From IMG/VR virus record IMGVR_UViG_3300006622_000024, positions 1-41,369 of that record: a stretch of 41,369 nucleotides of DNA, one strand, 5' to 3'. This document shows, piece after piece, positions 15,999-25,452 of the stretch (the stretch's first letter is position 1; every line of letters starts with the position of its first letter). Below the pieces are notes generated by a model. That model was not told where the DNA came from. It searched no databases and saw nothing but the letters and a program-made list of their open reading frames with translations. Made by a program: the position numbers and the translations under genes. The DNA is from a virus.

Positions 15999-17024
15999 TT
16001 AATAATCAAGCTTAATTCTAACTAAAGTCTCTTTTGTAAAGTCTTTAAGTAGAGGTCTTGATAGTTTAGCTACAGCTAGCAGGTCATTATTGTCATTATA
16101 TAATCCGACAGCTGTAATATAAGATTGAGGTGAATCAATCATTACATCATGTCTAAGCTCTCCAGACCCTGTAATTAAGGAAGGGTTAGTAGAATAATTG
16201 AACTCTCCATTTCTAGCTCTAACGAAAACAAAGTTAGAAGATACTGTCTCTTCTGATTGAAGTCTTATACTCCCTGAGTATCTTAAGAAGTCAAATACTT
16301 TTCCTTGATTAGCAGAAGGGTTATTAGGTGTTCTATCTGTTCCTAAATCAATCCCACCTACTGTTGGTAACGTGTCTAACGCTTGTCCATTAAGTAATAC
16401 TACTCCAATATCTGGTAATAATTTACCATAAGAACCGGATGATAAAGTATATCCGTTTTCGTTTAGTGTAGTATAAACTCCTGTATCAACAGAACCAGAT
16501 ACTAAATCGTATACTCTACCTGCATCTGTAAATGTTTCAGTAGTAAGTATGGAACTGTTATCTATAATGGTTAGACTGTTAGCGCTTCCTGATTCCTGTA
16601 AAGTTAATTCAAAGGACCCTGGAAGTAGTTTTTCTTTATATCTTGCTCTATCAACTGCTAGTACATAGAAGTAATCTGACTGTTTTCCTCCAAAGTTAAA
16701 ATCACTCTCTTCATCCCCTAATACTACGTTTCTAAATTGTCCGTAGATAGTTGATGATGGGGAGTAACCGGCTACTGCTCCGTTGTAGTCTAGCGAACCT
16801 CTACCTAATTTATCTGCATAAGCTATTGAAAATTGTACTCTAGCTTCATCTGATGTTGCTTCTGCTTGGTATACATCGTAGTAGTAATCTGCAGATGTAC
16901 CACCAATTTGTGTTGATGAAGTAAAGAAGGTCGTTAAGGTTGTAGAATCCCCAGACCAAAGGGGTGTAGTTACTGACTCAGCACTAACTACGACATCTTC
17001 TAAATCAAATCTTTTAAATGACAT
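15999..17024 (-). CDS. Baseplate or fibre-associated structural protein, C-terminal paralogue
   Basis: A 341-residue protein starting MSFKRFDLEDVVVSAESVTT. The C-terminal segment (YITAVGLYNDNNDLLAVAK, ending RIKLDY) matches the module in 14964-15995, while the rest differs. It is Ser/Thr/Gly-rich and beta-predicted, with no signal peptide. A stacked pair of proteins sharing one domain suggests neighbouring positions in the virion. Gaps of 2-3 bp on each side mark it as part of the structural operon. Confidence 0.78.
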   Translation of the reverse strand: MSFKRFDLEDVVVSAESVTTPLWSGDSTTLTTFFTSSTQIGGTSADYYYDVYQAEATSDEARVQFSIAYADKLGRGSLDYNGAVAGYSPSSTIYGQFRNVVLGDEESDFNFGGKQSDYFYVLAVDRARYKEKLLPGSFELTLQESGSANSLTIIDNSSILTTETFTDAGRVYDLVSGSVDTGVYTTLNENGYTLSSGSYGKLLPDIGVVLLNGQALDTLPTVGGIDLGTDRTPNNPSANQGKVFDFLRYSGSIRLQSEETVSSNFVFVRARNGEFNYSTNPSLITGSGELRHDVMIDSPQSYITAVGLYNDNNDLLAVAKLSRPLLKDFTKETLVRIKLDY

Positions 17025-17026
17025 AA

Positions 17027-17683
17027 TTAGCTGGTTTTAGTAATGGTTACTGGAATAGTTAATCTTGCACCTGAACCTCTACCTATTACTGTGATTGTTG
17101 TTTGTAGTTGTGTTCTATCACCAAACAATGTATTCACTGAAGTAGCTGTTAGGTTGACTGCTGTTCCGATTACTGTCTTAGATACGTTAGTACCTACAGT
17201 TGTTGTGTTATTTAATCTATCTGCATCTTCTGTGTTAATACCTACACCTTGGAAGGAGTTAAGTACTCTAACATCAGCGATAGTTGCTGTATATCCTTCT
17301 GTTTCGAAGATTGAAGTAGCTCCTAAATAGTTTAGCGTTTGAGGGGTCAATGCTAAAGATGCTCCTTGCTTCAATGAAATAGAACTATATCCAATATCAA
17401 GTACAGGTAATTTAGACGTACCTCTTGGTAACGTAGTAAGTTTGTACTTCATAATTTGAGTCTCATCTGGGAATGCTTCTAATAACGGCATGTTTTCGAT
17501 AGCTTCTCCGTAGAGTGCAGAACCAGAGGGATGTTGTGGATTATATAAGGTGTAATCAATCTCATCATCTGCTAAAGCAAATTGAGTGATCTTAAAAGAA
17601 CCGTCCCCTCTAGCTAACAGCTCTCTTCCTTTTTTAGTTAAGATCGCATCCACTGTTACGATCGAATTATCTAGATATCCCAT
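17027..17683 (-). CDS. Conserved T4-like structural protein
   Basis: A 218-residue protein beginning MGYLDNSIVTVDAILTKKGR with LARGDGSFKITQFALADDEI soon after. I recognise this N-terminal signature from structural modules of marine T4-like phages, where it is annotated only as a virion protein. It may attach fibres or line the baseplate edge. It is the first gene after a 52-bp gap that holds a TATTTATA motif, so it probably heads a transcript covering the fibre genes. Confidence 0.78.
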   Translation of the reverse strand: MGYLDNSIVTVDAILTKKGRELLARGDGSFKITQFALADDEIDYTLYNPQHPSGSALYGEAIENMPLLEAFPDETQIMKYKLTTLPRGTSKLPVLDIGYSSISLKQGASLALTPQTLNYLGATSIFETEGYTATIADVRVLNSFQGVGINTEDADRLNNTTTVGTNVSKTVIGTAVNLTATSVNTLFGDRTQLQTTITVIGRGSGARLTIPVTITKTS

Positions 17684-17702
17684 TTTGTGTTATTGTGTTT
17701 TA

Positions 17703-17710
17703 TATAAATA
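17703..17710 (-). promoter_or_regulatory. Candidate late-type promoter motif TATTTATA
   Basis: Minus-strand TATTTATA in the only real gap inside the structural block (17684-17735), 20 nt upstream of the ATG at 17683. The flanks are A/T-rich. Its location at the head of the fibre subcluster is the best support for promoter function. Confidence 0.4.
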
Positions 17711-17735
17711 TGCGTTAATTATAATTTTAATGTTT

Positions 17736-18710
17736 TTATGTTACTAATCCAGTCTCGTCGATATCATAAATTGTATCGTTAGCTGTACTATATACTCTTT
17801 GATTTACAATCCTTTTCATTTTATTTCCCTCAGATTGATATAATATATTTCCTGTATCCGGAAAGTTAGGGTAGTTCCAAGTAAATCCCTTACTGCTACC
17901 AGAAGGTGCAGAATACCTTAATGCTGTATCAAAGTATACGGTTAATGTTTCTCTCTCTGCTGCATTTCTGATAGGACTGTCTGTTGCATCCGTAGGATGT
18001 AAACTACCTTCAAAAGATTTAAAACCTAATGCAGGTTCGTTTCCTACTAAACTTGATCTTGATACAGCTGTGGTGAACTTTTCTTTATTATATTCTGTAA
18101 TTGTTTTAGCAGCAGTTTCTTTAGTACCTGTATACCTAGCATTAATTATACCGACTTTAGTATATGCACAATTTTGTATTTCAGCTTGTTCTGCTGTCAA
18201 AGCTAATATTGCATCTAGGTTAGTAGGAGTCCCTTGACTTGCGAACCTATCAACAACCTGTACGATGTCATTTAGTTTACTTCCTTCTGAGTTATTAATC
18301 AGAGGATTATAGTCACTATTATTAAAAGCGGTTGTAACATAGGGTACAAAAGCAAAATCCGAGTCTTCTACTATAGGTTCATCACTAGGACCTACATCAG
18401 TAGGGTATGTGTCTACATTAAGCGGTTCTATTAAATAGTAAAAGTATTCTGCTTGTTTACGTCTACCTATGATATTAACATCTATTACTCCCTCAGTAAA
18501 TTCAAACCTTAATCTATCTACCTCTCTTAAAGCTGATGATATATTAATACCGTTTTTAGATCTATTAGGTATGCTAATTCCCTGTATTTGGTATGGAGGT
18601 ATCGGGGTAGGATCGTTGATGGGATCCTGCACACTACTACTGATTAGAAGGTTCACCCTTCCAAAGCCATATTTCTGTGGAGCTGTTTCTATAAACTCTT
18701 CCCTTGTCAT
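17736..18710 (-). CDS. Structural protein in the position and size range of T4 gp8
   Basis: A 324-residue protein starting MTREEFIETAPQKYGFGRVN. It follows the 1040-residue gene directly, the order and size seen for gp7 then gp8 (334 residues) in T4. I see no motif that proves homology to gp8, so the assignment rests on synteny. Residues 25-70 are Pro/Ile-rich and the middle contains a helical stretch (LDAILALTAEQAEIQN). It is probably a baseplate wedge or fibre-anchoring component. Confidence 0.6.
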   Translation of the reverse strand: MTREEFIETAPQKYGFGRVNLLISSSVQDPINDPTPIPPYQIQGISIPNRSKNGINISSALREVDRLRFEFTEGVIDVNIIGRRKQAEYFYYLIEPLNVDTYPTDVGPSDEPIVEDSDFAFVPYVTTAFNNSDYNPLINNSEGSKLNDIVQVVDRFASQGTPTNLDAILALTAEQAEIQNCAYTKVGIINARYTGTKETAAKTITEYNKEKFTTAVSRSSLVGNEPALGFKSFEGSLHPTDATDSPIRNAAERETLTVYFDTALRYSAPSGSSKGFTWNYPNFPDTGNILYQSEGNKMKRIVNQRVYSTANDTIYDIDETGLVT

Positions 18711-21700
18711 CTATATAAATTTAGCGTAATATTTCCAACCGTTGGTAGGTTCGTCTATATTATAAATAGTTAGTTGTGGATTAGTGCTGATCAAATTATC
18801 ATCTTCATCAAACCATCCTACAAAACCACCGTAATAACCGTAAACACCTTCTGCTTTAACAGTAATGAACTCATATGAATTATATTCGTGTATATAGTCA
18901 AAAGCAGTTTTTTCCGTATACATTGCCATATCGTCAGCTACTTTAATAACTTTTTTTGCTATCAAAGATGCTATATTATTACTTACATTTGAACGTGGGC
19001 CTTGCAAAGCCGCCTGTTGTTCTGCATACCCTTCTTCCCACCACTCTAGTACTCTATCATTACCTGCGTTTAGTTCAGGTATTTGCCAGTAATCTCTTTC
19101 TACTGCTGTAGGGTATATAAGGCTAATTGTACCTTGTCCGCTACCAGCAGACTGGAATCTGAATAGCTCTCCTTCATAATGGGCTGCTAATTCAATTAGA
19201 CATGCAGCTGGGAGTGGTAATGAAAGGTTAAAGACTGTAATATCAAAGTTAAGATCCGGCTGTAATAAGTTTAGGTAGGGGTTATTTTTACCAACCTCAC
19301 CGTCAGAAGCTATCATAAATGAACCGCTTAGTTCTCCGTTGAACTGAGGTTCCTCTGCTATTTGATCATATCTTGCTAATCCTATCGGAGTACCAATTGT
19401 TCTTTCGTAGTTAGTAGTATAGTCAAAGCTTTCTGAAGTCTCATAAGAACCTCCTTGAGATCCTGTTACTGTACCTATTTCGATAGATCCTGTTTCTAAT
19501 TGCTCAGTAACTCCTACTTCTACTTGTTTTACTTTATTTCTAGATAACTTGTGACCTTTAATAATAATACCCGTATCTATTTTAGTTCTAGCAGGTACAA
19601 AGTCTTTAATAATTTTAAATAAAGAACTATCAAAATAGTTTAAAAGTCTGATAAATGCTTTAGGGTGTCTAGAGTACTCTAATCTATGATCCCAATGCCA
19701 ATCTGCTTTTTGCCATTCTTTTTGTATATCTTCCCAGAAGTAGCCACTGTTAACTATATCTTCAGCTAACTTTTTTAATGGCGGGTAATTTCTTTCGTAT
19801 CTTGTTCTAGGATCGCCTATATAATCATCTAAGTCAAAACTACCACTAGCATTAAGTTTACTAGTTTTCAGGTCAATGAAGTCGTCTGTCCCTCTAGAGA
19901 TATTAAATCCTACTTCTACGTGATGTAGGTCATCTGTATATTTTACTTCTTTTCTTACAGTAGAAGTGAATTTAGAAAGTGTACTTCCAGTAACTAAACT
20001 ACCTGTGTTATCGGTTCTAATCTTGACATCTGAACTAGAAGTAGTATAGTTTTCTGGTCCAAAATATTTAGCTTGATCTAAAGATACACCACCAAATGTC
20101 TTGATGCTTAATATCTCTGGTGTTATACCAAAGCAGTTTATTAACGCTCTAAGACCTCTTTCAGTACCCTTTGTTTTAACGAGGTAAGGAAGGTTGTGAT
20201 ATATTCTTTTATGGATTTCTTTTTCATAATCTAATTTTGCAACTGGTTGTAAATGTTCTAATGCAGTACTACCACTATTATATGATGCAGAGGTTGCTAC
20301 AGACATTGTAGTAATAAGCTCACTACCTGTAGATGGTGTCTCTCCTACGAACATAGAGAACACATTGTCCATATTCATATTCGATGTATAAAGGTTTACA
20401 CCAAAGGATTCTACAGCAGAGCGTACTATATCTTTCGATACTCCAAAATTAAGTCTATTATCAGCATCGTACTTATCTGAAACTGCTTTAAAGTATACCC
20501 ACATGTTGTCAAAGTGTTGACCAATCATATGGATAAACATTAGATACGATTCGTTATTTTTATCTTCCCTTATAAATGTAGGGATAGTATTGGTAAGTAT
20601 ATCGAAGTTAGATACATCGTATTGATTAGCTTGTAAGATAATATTATCAAACCATGCTTCAGCTTGAGGATCTGAACTAGGTATATTTTCATGAGGTTTC
20701 TTAGTGGTTGATTTAGGCCAAGCGTAACTACTACTTTCAAAGTAGAGGAACCTATCGTAATGATCAAAATTAGTTACTATACCCTTTATAAGGTTATCAT
20801 AGTATTCTATACTTCCTGATGCACCTACTGCATAATTTGCTCCTTGTGTTTGTCCTCTAAGTTCCTTTAGCTGTTCATAAGACTCTATTAATTCTAACTT
20901 ATACTTAAAGTTTCTTAATCTTTCCTCAGCAGAAGAGAAGTTTATAAAGTCAGAAAAGTCTGTATGGTCGATAGTAATTTGAGCACTCTTTTCGTTAAAG
21001 AGAGAGAATAATTCAAAGTATGAGTTAGATACTGGGTAGCTAAATAACTCGTTATAGTTAAGGTATTCTGTAGGGTTGTTACTTTGTTCTGGTAGCTCTA
21101 AGTTAAAGTTAGGTCCTTTTAAGTAAGGAACTTTTACTTCTTCTTCTAATAGAGTACTTCTTACTTCGAATAACTGGTCATCAGCAACGATTTCATTAAC
21201 CGTAAATACACTCTTTATATCAGCACCGTCGGGTATAGGTTCGTAAGTTTTTAAGATAATGGCTTTACCTTGTGGTAAAGTTTCTATACCTATATTTAAA
21301 CCTATGACAGAAGTATCGTCTTCAAACTGTATTTTGAACTCAGAGAAATAATTAGAGGTTTTTAATGTCTCTATTATTTTATTAGCATACTCTTCAACCT
21401 TTTTATCTTCTAAGTCTCTAGCAAGAGCTCTAAACTCTGTTCTATCCGAAGATATAGATTCAATAAAAAAGTCTCCACCAAATTGTCCTTCTGAAAATAA
21501 ATTATTTGTAAAGGAGTATAGTATTCTAACATCTCCTGTTTCAAAACCATACTTTTCTAAATCTTTTTCAATGTCAATTGTAAGCGCACTTGCTCCACTT
21601 TGTCCAGCAGATTGAGCATTACCTAACAGGGAGTAGTCTTTATAGTAGTTTTCAGATAAAATTAAATCATCATCTAAACTTATAAAGTCTAATCTTACGT

Positions 21701-21833
21701 TAGCCTGTGTTGTGTCAAATACATTCTTTATTTCATAAGAAGTAATTAACTCCGAATCTTCAGGTTTAAAGTTATTAGCTTTAGGGTTATTGACTAACTC
21801 TAATTGTGATATGTCATATATATACTTTGCCAT
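18711..21833 (-). CDS. Very large baseplate protein, T4 gp7-like by size and order
   Basis: A 1040-residue protein, close to the 1032 residues of T4 gp7 and in a comparable order after gp25 and gp6. It starts MAKYIYDISQLELVNNPKAN. The first 250 residues are mixed alpha/beta, the middle (about 400-640) has helical segments with many Tyr and Asp, and the C-terminal 150 residues look like a compact beta domain. No enzymatic motif is seen. Two smaller genes separate it from gp6, unlike T4. I call it a baseplate wedge protein with moderate confidence. Confidence 0.65.
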   Translation of the reverse strand: MAKYIYDISQLELVNNPKANNFKPEDSELITSYEIKNVFDTTQANVRLDFISLDDDLILSENYYKDYSLLGNAQSAGQSGASALTIDIEKDLEKYGFETGDVRILYSFTNNLFSEGQFGGDFFIESISSDRTEFRALARDLEDKKVEEYANKIIETLKTSNYFSEFKIQFEDDTSVIGLNIGIETLPQGKAIILKTYEPIPDGADIKSVFTVNEIVADDQLFEVRSTLLEEEVKVPYLKGPNFNLELPEQSNNPTEYLNYNELFSYPVSNSYFELFSLFNEKSAQITIDHTDFSDFINFSSAEERLRNFKYKLELIESYEQLKELRGQTQGANYAVGASGSIEYYDNLIKGIVTNFDHYDRFLYFESSSYAWPKSTTKKPHENIPSSDPQAEAWFDNIILQANQYDVSNFDILTNTIPTFIREDKNNESYLMFIHMIGQHFDNMWVYFKAVSDKYDADNRLNFGVSKDIVRSAVESFGVNLYTSNMNMDNVFSMFVGETPSTGSELITTMSVATSASYNSGSTALEHLQPVAKLDYEKEIHKRIYHNLPYLVKTKGTERGLRALINCFGITPEILSIKTFGGVSLDQAKYFGPENYTTSSSDVKIRTDNTGSLVTGSTLSKFTSTVRKEVKYTDDLHHVEVGFNISRGTDDFIDLKTSKLNASGSFDLDDYIGDPRTRYERNYPPLKKLAEDIVNSGYFWEDIQKEWQKADWHWDHRLEYSRHPKAFIRLLNYFDSSLFKIIKDFVPARTKIDTGIIIKGHKLSRNKVKQVEVGVTEQLETGSIEIGTVTGSQGGSYETSESFDYTTNYERTIGTPIGLARYDQIAEEPQFNGELSGSFMIASDGEVGKNNPYLNLLQPDLNFDITVFNLSLPLPAACLIELAAHYEGELFRFQSAGSGQGTISLIYPTAVERDYWQIPELNAGNDRVLEWWEEGYAEQQAALQGPRSNVSNNIASLIAKKVIKVADDMAMYTEKTAFDYIHEYNSYEFITVKAEGVYGYYGGFVGWFDEDDNLISTNPQLTIYNIDEPTNGWKYYAKFI

Positions 21834-22177
21834 TAAAAGTCGATATCAGGTTTGTTAGCCTCTATTAATTGTTCTTGATATTCTAATATTTGCTGTCTTA
21901 ATTGAGATATTTCGTCTAAAAGAGGTTGAATGTCTTCTGTATCTTTTTCAAAGTCTACTAACTCCATACTTCTTTTAATTAAGTATTGATGAGATTTAGT
22001 TTCTCCATCAGGAGATATTTCATAGTAAAGCCTCTCATAGTCAGCAAAAAATTCATCAACCGTTGTAGGTTGAACTACTTCTTCTACCTTACCATAAGAC
22101 TTGAATGATCTATCTACAACTTTATTAAATGTAGACTTTTCATAAACCTTCTTTTTTATTTGTATATCTCTAGCCAT
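21833..22177 (-). CDS. Small coiled-coil virion protein
   Basis: A 114-residue protein with a basic N-terminus (MARDIQIKKKVYEKSTFNKV) and a C-terminal heptad-like coiled coil (LLDEISQLRQQILEYQEQL). It overlaps the upstream DNRLRE-like gene by 8 bp and shares one base with the 1040-residue gene, so it is co-translated with baseplate proteins. It probably acts as an adaptor or linker in the baseplate. No family is recognised. Confidence 0.7.
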   Translation of the reverse strand: MARDIQIKKKVYEKSTFNKVVDRSFKSYGKVEEVVQPTTVDEFFADYERLYYEISPDGETKSHQYLIKRSMELVDFEKDTEDIQPLLDEISQLRQQILEYQEQLIEANKPDIDF

Positions 22178-23222
22178 TTCTTACTACTTTAAATAAATTA
22201 TCTTGTTCAAATAGAACTGTACTGTTATCTAAAGTTGCTTTAATTTTTAATTTATAGTATCTTTCTGGTGAAAGTAAAGACATATCTAAGTCTATATATG
22301 ACCCTTTATCGTCTGCGTTTATATTAGTAAATGGGCTATACTTAATTATAGTCTGATTACTAAAGTTATCTACTACAGAGTATTGAGCATCTGCTGGTAA
22401 AGCATAGTTTGTCTTATAAATAGAACCAGTAGTAAATGTCCTAGCAGGGAAAGAGGGTTTAGCAGAAATTCTAAATCTTGCTGTTCCTTCGTTAATATAT
22501 TGTTCTTTTTGATTACTTATCGATACTTTAGCTATATCTGTACCTAGTATACTGTCTCCGGGATTCCATAGATCAGTAACTGCTTTGAACTCTAAGTAAG
22601 GTCTAAAGATAGTATTTGTATCTGCACCGTAATATTTTAAAGAAATGCTACCAGATAAATAATCTTCGTATGCATCTTCTAGCTTTATTAAAAAGCCGTT
22701 ATTAACAGAACCACTATATATATCAGAAACAAGGTTAGAAACGTCTAATTCTAGATCTAGGTTGTCTGAGTTTAGCTCATAAGAGATACTGCTAGAGCTA
22801 TCTGTAGAGTATGTTCCTCCTACGTCACTCCATTGAGTACCAAGTGCATCCCTTTGACTCCATGTTGCTCCCGTTTGATTTGCCGGGATATCATTAAGTT
22901 TACCTACTCCGTTTTCCCATGACTCAGATAAAGGATATACCTCTATTTTGAAGTCTGTTGGGAGTTCGCTAGCATCTGCTAATGGTAAGTATAGTGAGCA
23001 AGAAATAAGTCCTGAGGTTTTACTATCTACTAAGGTTTGTATTTCTTCTGTGTCAAATTGGATTAGTATTCTTTTAGTTCTACCTATTGAATCATTCATA
23101 GGATCAGGATTTCCTCCTAATTCTAGTATTTCATCTTTTCCGGCATTTGCATACCTACCGGTTTCGCTTGGCTTAGACCAAATCGTAGTATCTTTCTGTG
23201 GGTATATTCTGTATATTGCCAT
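22170..23222 (-). CDS. DNRLRE-like beta-sandwich structural protein
   Basis: A 350-residue protein. The N-terminal 210 residues resemble DNRLRE/CBM96-type beta sandwiches: DTTIWSKPSETGRYANAGKD, later RILIQFD, and LSESWENGVGK with TWSQRDA. Such domains occur in surface and carbohydrate-associated proteins. The C-terminal part is another beta-rich region. Its location between gp6-like and gp7-sized genes puts it in the baseplate, perhaps as a peripheral sugar-binding or structural wedge. The family match is from pattern memory and is not certain. Confidence 0.65.
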   Translation of the reverse strand: MAIYRIYPQKDTTIWSKPSETGRYANAGKDEILELGGNPDPMNDSIGRTKRILIQFDTEEIQTLVDSKTSGLISCSLYLPLADASELPTDFKIEVYPLSESWENGVGKLNDIPANQTGATWSQRDALGTQWSDVGGTYSTDSSSSISYELNSDNLDLELDVSNLVSDIYSGSVNNGFLIKLEDAYEDYLSGSISLKYYGADTNTIFRPYLEFKAVTDLWNPGDSILGTDIAKVSISNQKEQYINEGTARFRISAKPSFPARTFTTGSIYKTNYALPADAQYSVVDNFSNQTIIKYSPFTNINADDKGSYIDLDMSLLSPERYYKLKIKATLDNSTVLFEQDNLFKVVRNG

Positions 23223-23223
23223 C

Positions 23224-25041
23224 TTATAAAGTTGTTACTCTACCTTCGATATCTGTATCTGGGTATTTAAGTTCAAAAATACAAGGATCATACGAAGGAT
23301 AAACTATATTATCTTTTGTAGCTCCTGCTGTATCGTAACCAAATTCAGAATATCTACCTCCTACTTTGTTGCCAATCCTAACATTCTTTACTGTCTGTAC
23401 TCCTTTTACTTGATCAAGTAGGGTATAGACTGTCGATAGGTTAATAGGTTGATTTATATTCCATCTCTTAATATCAAAATGTTCTTTAAGAGCATTGGTA
23501 CAATTTAAAAGCACGTCTCTAGAACCGTAATTAGGTAGAGTAAGTATTTCAAATTTAACTCCTATATTAACTATAAATGCATCTTTCATATCGATTGCAT
23601 CAGTAATCATCATATATTGACCTAAGTAGTTCTTGAGGTTACTTTTTAATGTATCTGTAGCTTTGATTAGATGTCCATCTATGTTATAAGCTAGAACATA
23701 CATCGATAAAGCTAGAGGATTTCTTTCTAAAGGACCTGCATTAGCATTTATTACCATTTCGTTAGTAACAAATGTTTTAGCAATAGAGCCAAATTGAGCT
23801 GGTAAAGATAAAGCTCTAACAGTGTAGTCGTTTGTTGTTACAGCTCTTTTTTGTTCTGCAAAAGCTCTTAGTGAATTCTCTCTTAATTCTTCTACTGTAT
23901 CTCCATCTTTTCCTCCTGCTGCTGGTTTGTCGTTATTGAACCCTAAAGTGCCTACTTTAGATGAATCAGCTGGGGTGCTTCTTAATATAACTCCGTTAGA
24001 GTTAATAGTATCTGCAGGTACGTTTCCTTTGACTCCTCCGCCTACTAAGTACTTAATAGTTAGTGTTGTATTAGAGGGTGCAATACCATATGTTTTAGTA
24101 AATAAAAAGTTTGAAGGATCATATGCTCTATCTATTTTATCAACAGCATACTTATTACCGTATTTTTTAATAGTAGTTGGGTCTGGTAAGAACTCTTCAT
24201 CGAATGCTTCAGTAACGCCAGAACCAAACTGTATTTGCAATACTCCTTTAGATGTAAATCTCGTTACAAATCTTTTAGATATTCTTTTTAACTTCAGTAA
24301 AGCAGGTACTAAATCACTATCTTCATTAGTGTTTCTTTCTTCTTTGAATACAGTATCTTGAGCTAAAAAAGGAACTTCTGTCCACTCCCCACCATCACTG
24401 TCAGTAATAGATAAAACTCTAATTATTTCATCGTCTGCTATTTCAATAGTTGCAAATCTTTCTGCAGTAGTGAATGTCTGTTCGTATGTTTTAATTTCTC
24501 CAGATACAGCATTTACTTTTTTACTTAATAGGTAAGATTCAGGTTGTCCATCTGTTATTTCAAATACTGTAATATTAGTTGGATCTGCTGAACTACTAAA
24601 TGCAAAGTCTATTCCGTCTGTTAATAGGAATGCAGGAGAGTCTGCAGTTGAAGCGTTAATTGTAGAGTCGGGGTAAACTTGAAATGTTTGTTCCCAATTA
24701 GGTGTGTACATACTACCTGTAGCATCTACTACCATTGTAGCAGTTAATTCTACTTCAGAGTTAGAAGCTACTTTTGGTCTATATCCCATCATATACGCTA
24801 ATGCATATAAGTTAGCAGGATTTTTAGCGTGTTGTAAAAAGGTTTCTTGTAGTTGAGTATCTTGATAAAAAGATAAAACATCACCTACATAGGAGGCCAT
24901 CTCAATAAACATCATTCCTGGTGATGCTTCTGAGAAGTCGTTATATGTATCAGGGAAGTAGTTTTTAGCGTGCTCTATCAGCTGCTGCTTTAAGTCCCCA
25001 AACTCCTTATTAATGTATTTTATGTCTCTTTGGTCAGCCAT
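23224..25041 (-). CDS. Baseplate wedge protein gp6-like (baseplate J family)
   Basis: A 605-residue protein, near the 660 residues of T4 gp6. The N-terminus has the wedge signature: DIKYINKEFGDLKQQLIEHA, then SPGMMFIEMASYVGDVLSFYQDTQ (split here as it reads on). The middle carries the baseplate-J-like core with GGVKGNVPADTINS and the C-terminus RNSLRAFAEQKRAVTTNDY-type elements. It should form the iris-like wedge ring that links baseplate hub to sheath. It shares one base with gp25 upstream (start/stop overlap), the usual T4-like arrangement. Confidence 0.9.
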   Translation of the reverse strand: MADQRDIKYINKEFGDLKQQLIEHAKNYFPDTYNDFSEASPGMMFIEMASYVGDVLSFYQDTQLQETFLQHAKNPANLYALAYMMGYRPKVASNSEVELTATMVVDATGSMYTPNWEQTFQVYPDSTINASTADSPAFLLTDGIDFAFSSSADPTNITVFEITDGQPESYLLSKKVNAVSGEIKTYEQTFTTAERFATIEIADDEIIRVLSITDSDGGEWTEVPFLAQDTVFKEERNTNEDSDLVPALLKLKRISKRFVTRFTSKGVLQIQFGSGVTEAFDEEFLPDPTTIKKYGNKYAVDKIDRAYDPSNFLFTKTYGIAPSNTTLTIKYLVGGGVKGNVPADTINSNGVILRSTPADSSKVGTLGFNNDKPAAGGKDGDTVEELRENSLRAFAEQKRAVTTNDYTVRALSLPAQFGSIAKTFVTNEMVINANAGPLERNPLALSMYVLAYNIDGHLIKATDTLKSNLKNYLGQYMMITDAIDMKDAFIVNIGVKFEILTLPNYGSRDVLLNCTNALKEHFDIKRWNINQPINLSTVYTLLDQVKGVQTVKNVRIGNKVGGRYSEFGYDTAGATKDNIVYPSYDPCIFELKYPDTDIEGRVTTL

Positions 25042-25451
25042 TACTGTTCAAAATTTATTATTACTTCATCCTCAATATTAGTGTCTCTAACTGAATATTT
25101 GAGTGAGAATTGTACTGTGTTCTCGTCTGGTATACCTTGAGTGTTTATTTCATGAGCTACAACTCTAGGAAAATAGAATGCTAAGTCTTTTCTTATTTGT
25201 GCATCTATCTGTTTAATTTTATCTTTAGTCATTATCTCAAATAACTCTTTCTGTATACCGTTCCCAAAGGTTGGATTTAAATACCTTTCTCCTCTATAGG
25301 TAAGGAAGTAATTGATTAAGTTAGTCTTAATAGCGTCTTTAGATTCGTATGTTTGATTAAACACAGCAGCTCCAGTAAACGGTAGTTTAACTCCTACCGC
25401 TCTACTAGGCTGTAAATCTATTGGTGCTATTTTCTTAACTTCAAATGGCAT
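25041..25451 (-). CDS. Baseplate wedge protein gp25-like
   Basis: A 136-residue protein matching T4 gp25 (132 residues) in length. It has the gp25/GPW pattern: TNLINYFLTYRGERYLNPTF, then GNGIQKELFE and a C-terminal beta segment VQFSLKYSVRDT. gp25 has the gpW fold and initiates sheath polymerisation at the baseplate. The gene lies directly before gp6, as in most contractile phages. Confidence 0.9.
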   Translation of the reverse strand: MPFEVKKIAPIDLQPSRAVGVKLPFTGAAVFNQTYESKDAIKTNLINYFLTYRGERYLNPTFGNGIQKELFEIMTKDKIKQIDAQIRKDLAFYFPRVVAHEINTQGIPDENTVQFSLKYSVRDTNIEDEVIINFEQ

Positions 25452-25452
25452 A

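Noticed and set aside
23927-24361. 144-codon plus-strand open frame inside the gp6-like gene
   Set aside because: It lies wholly within a strongly supported minus-strand baseplate gene, lacks a start context, and its hydrophobic, Pro/Leu/Val-rich product is typical of antisense translation of A/T-rich genes.
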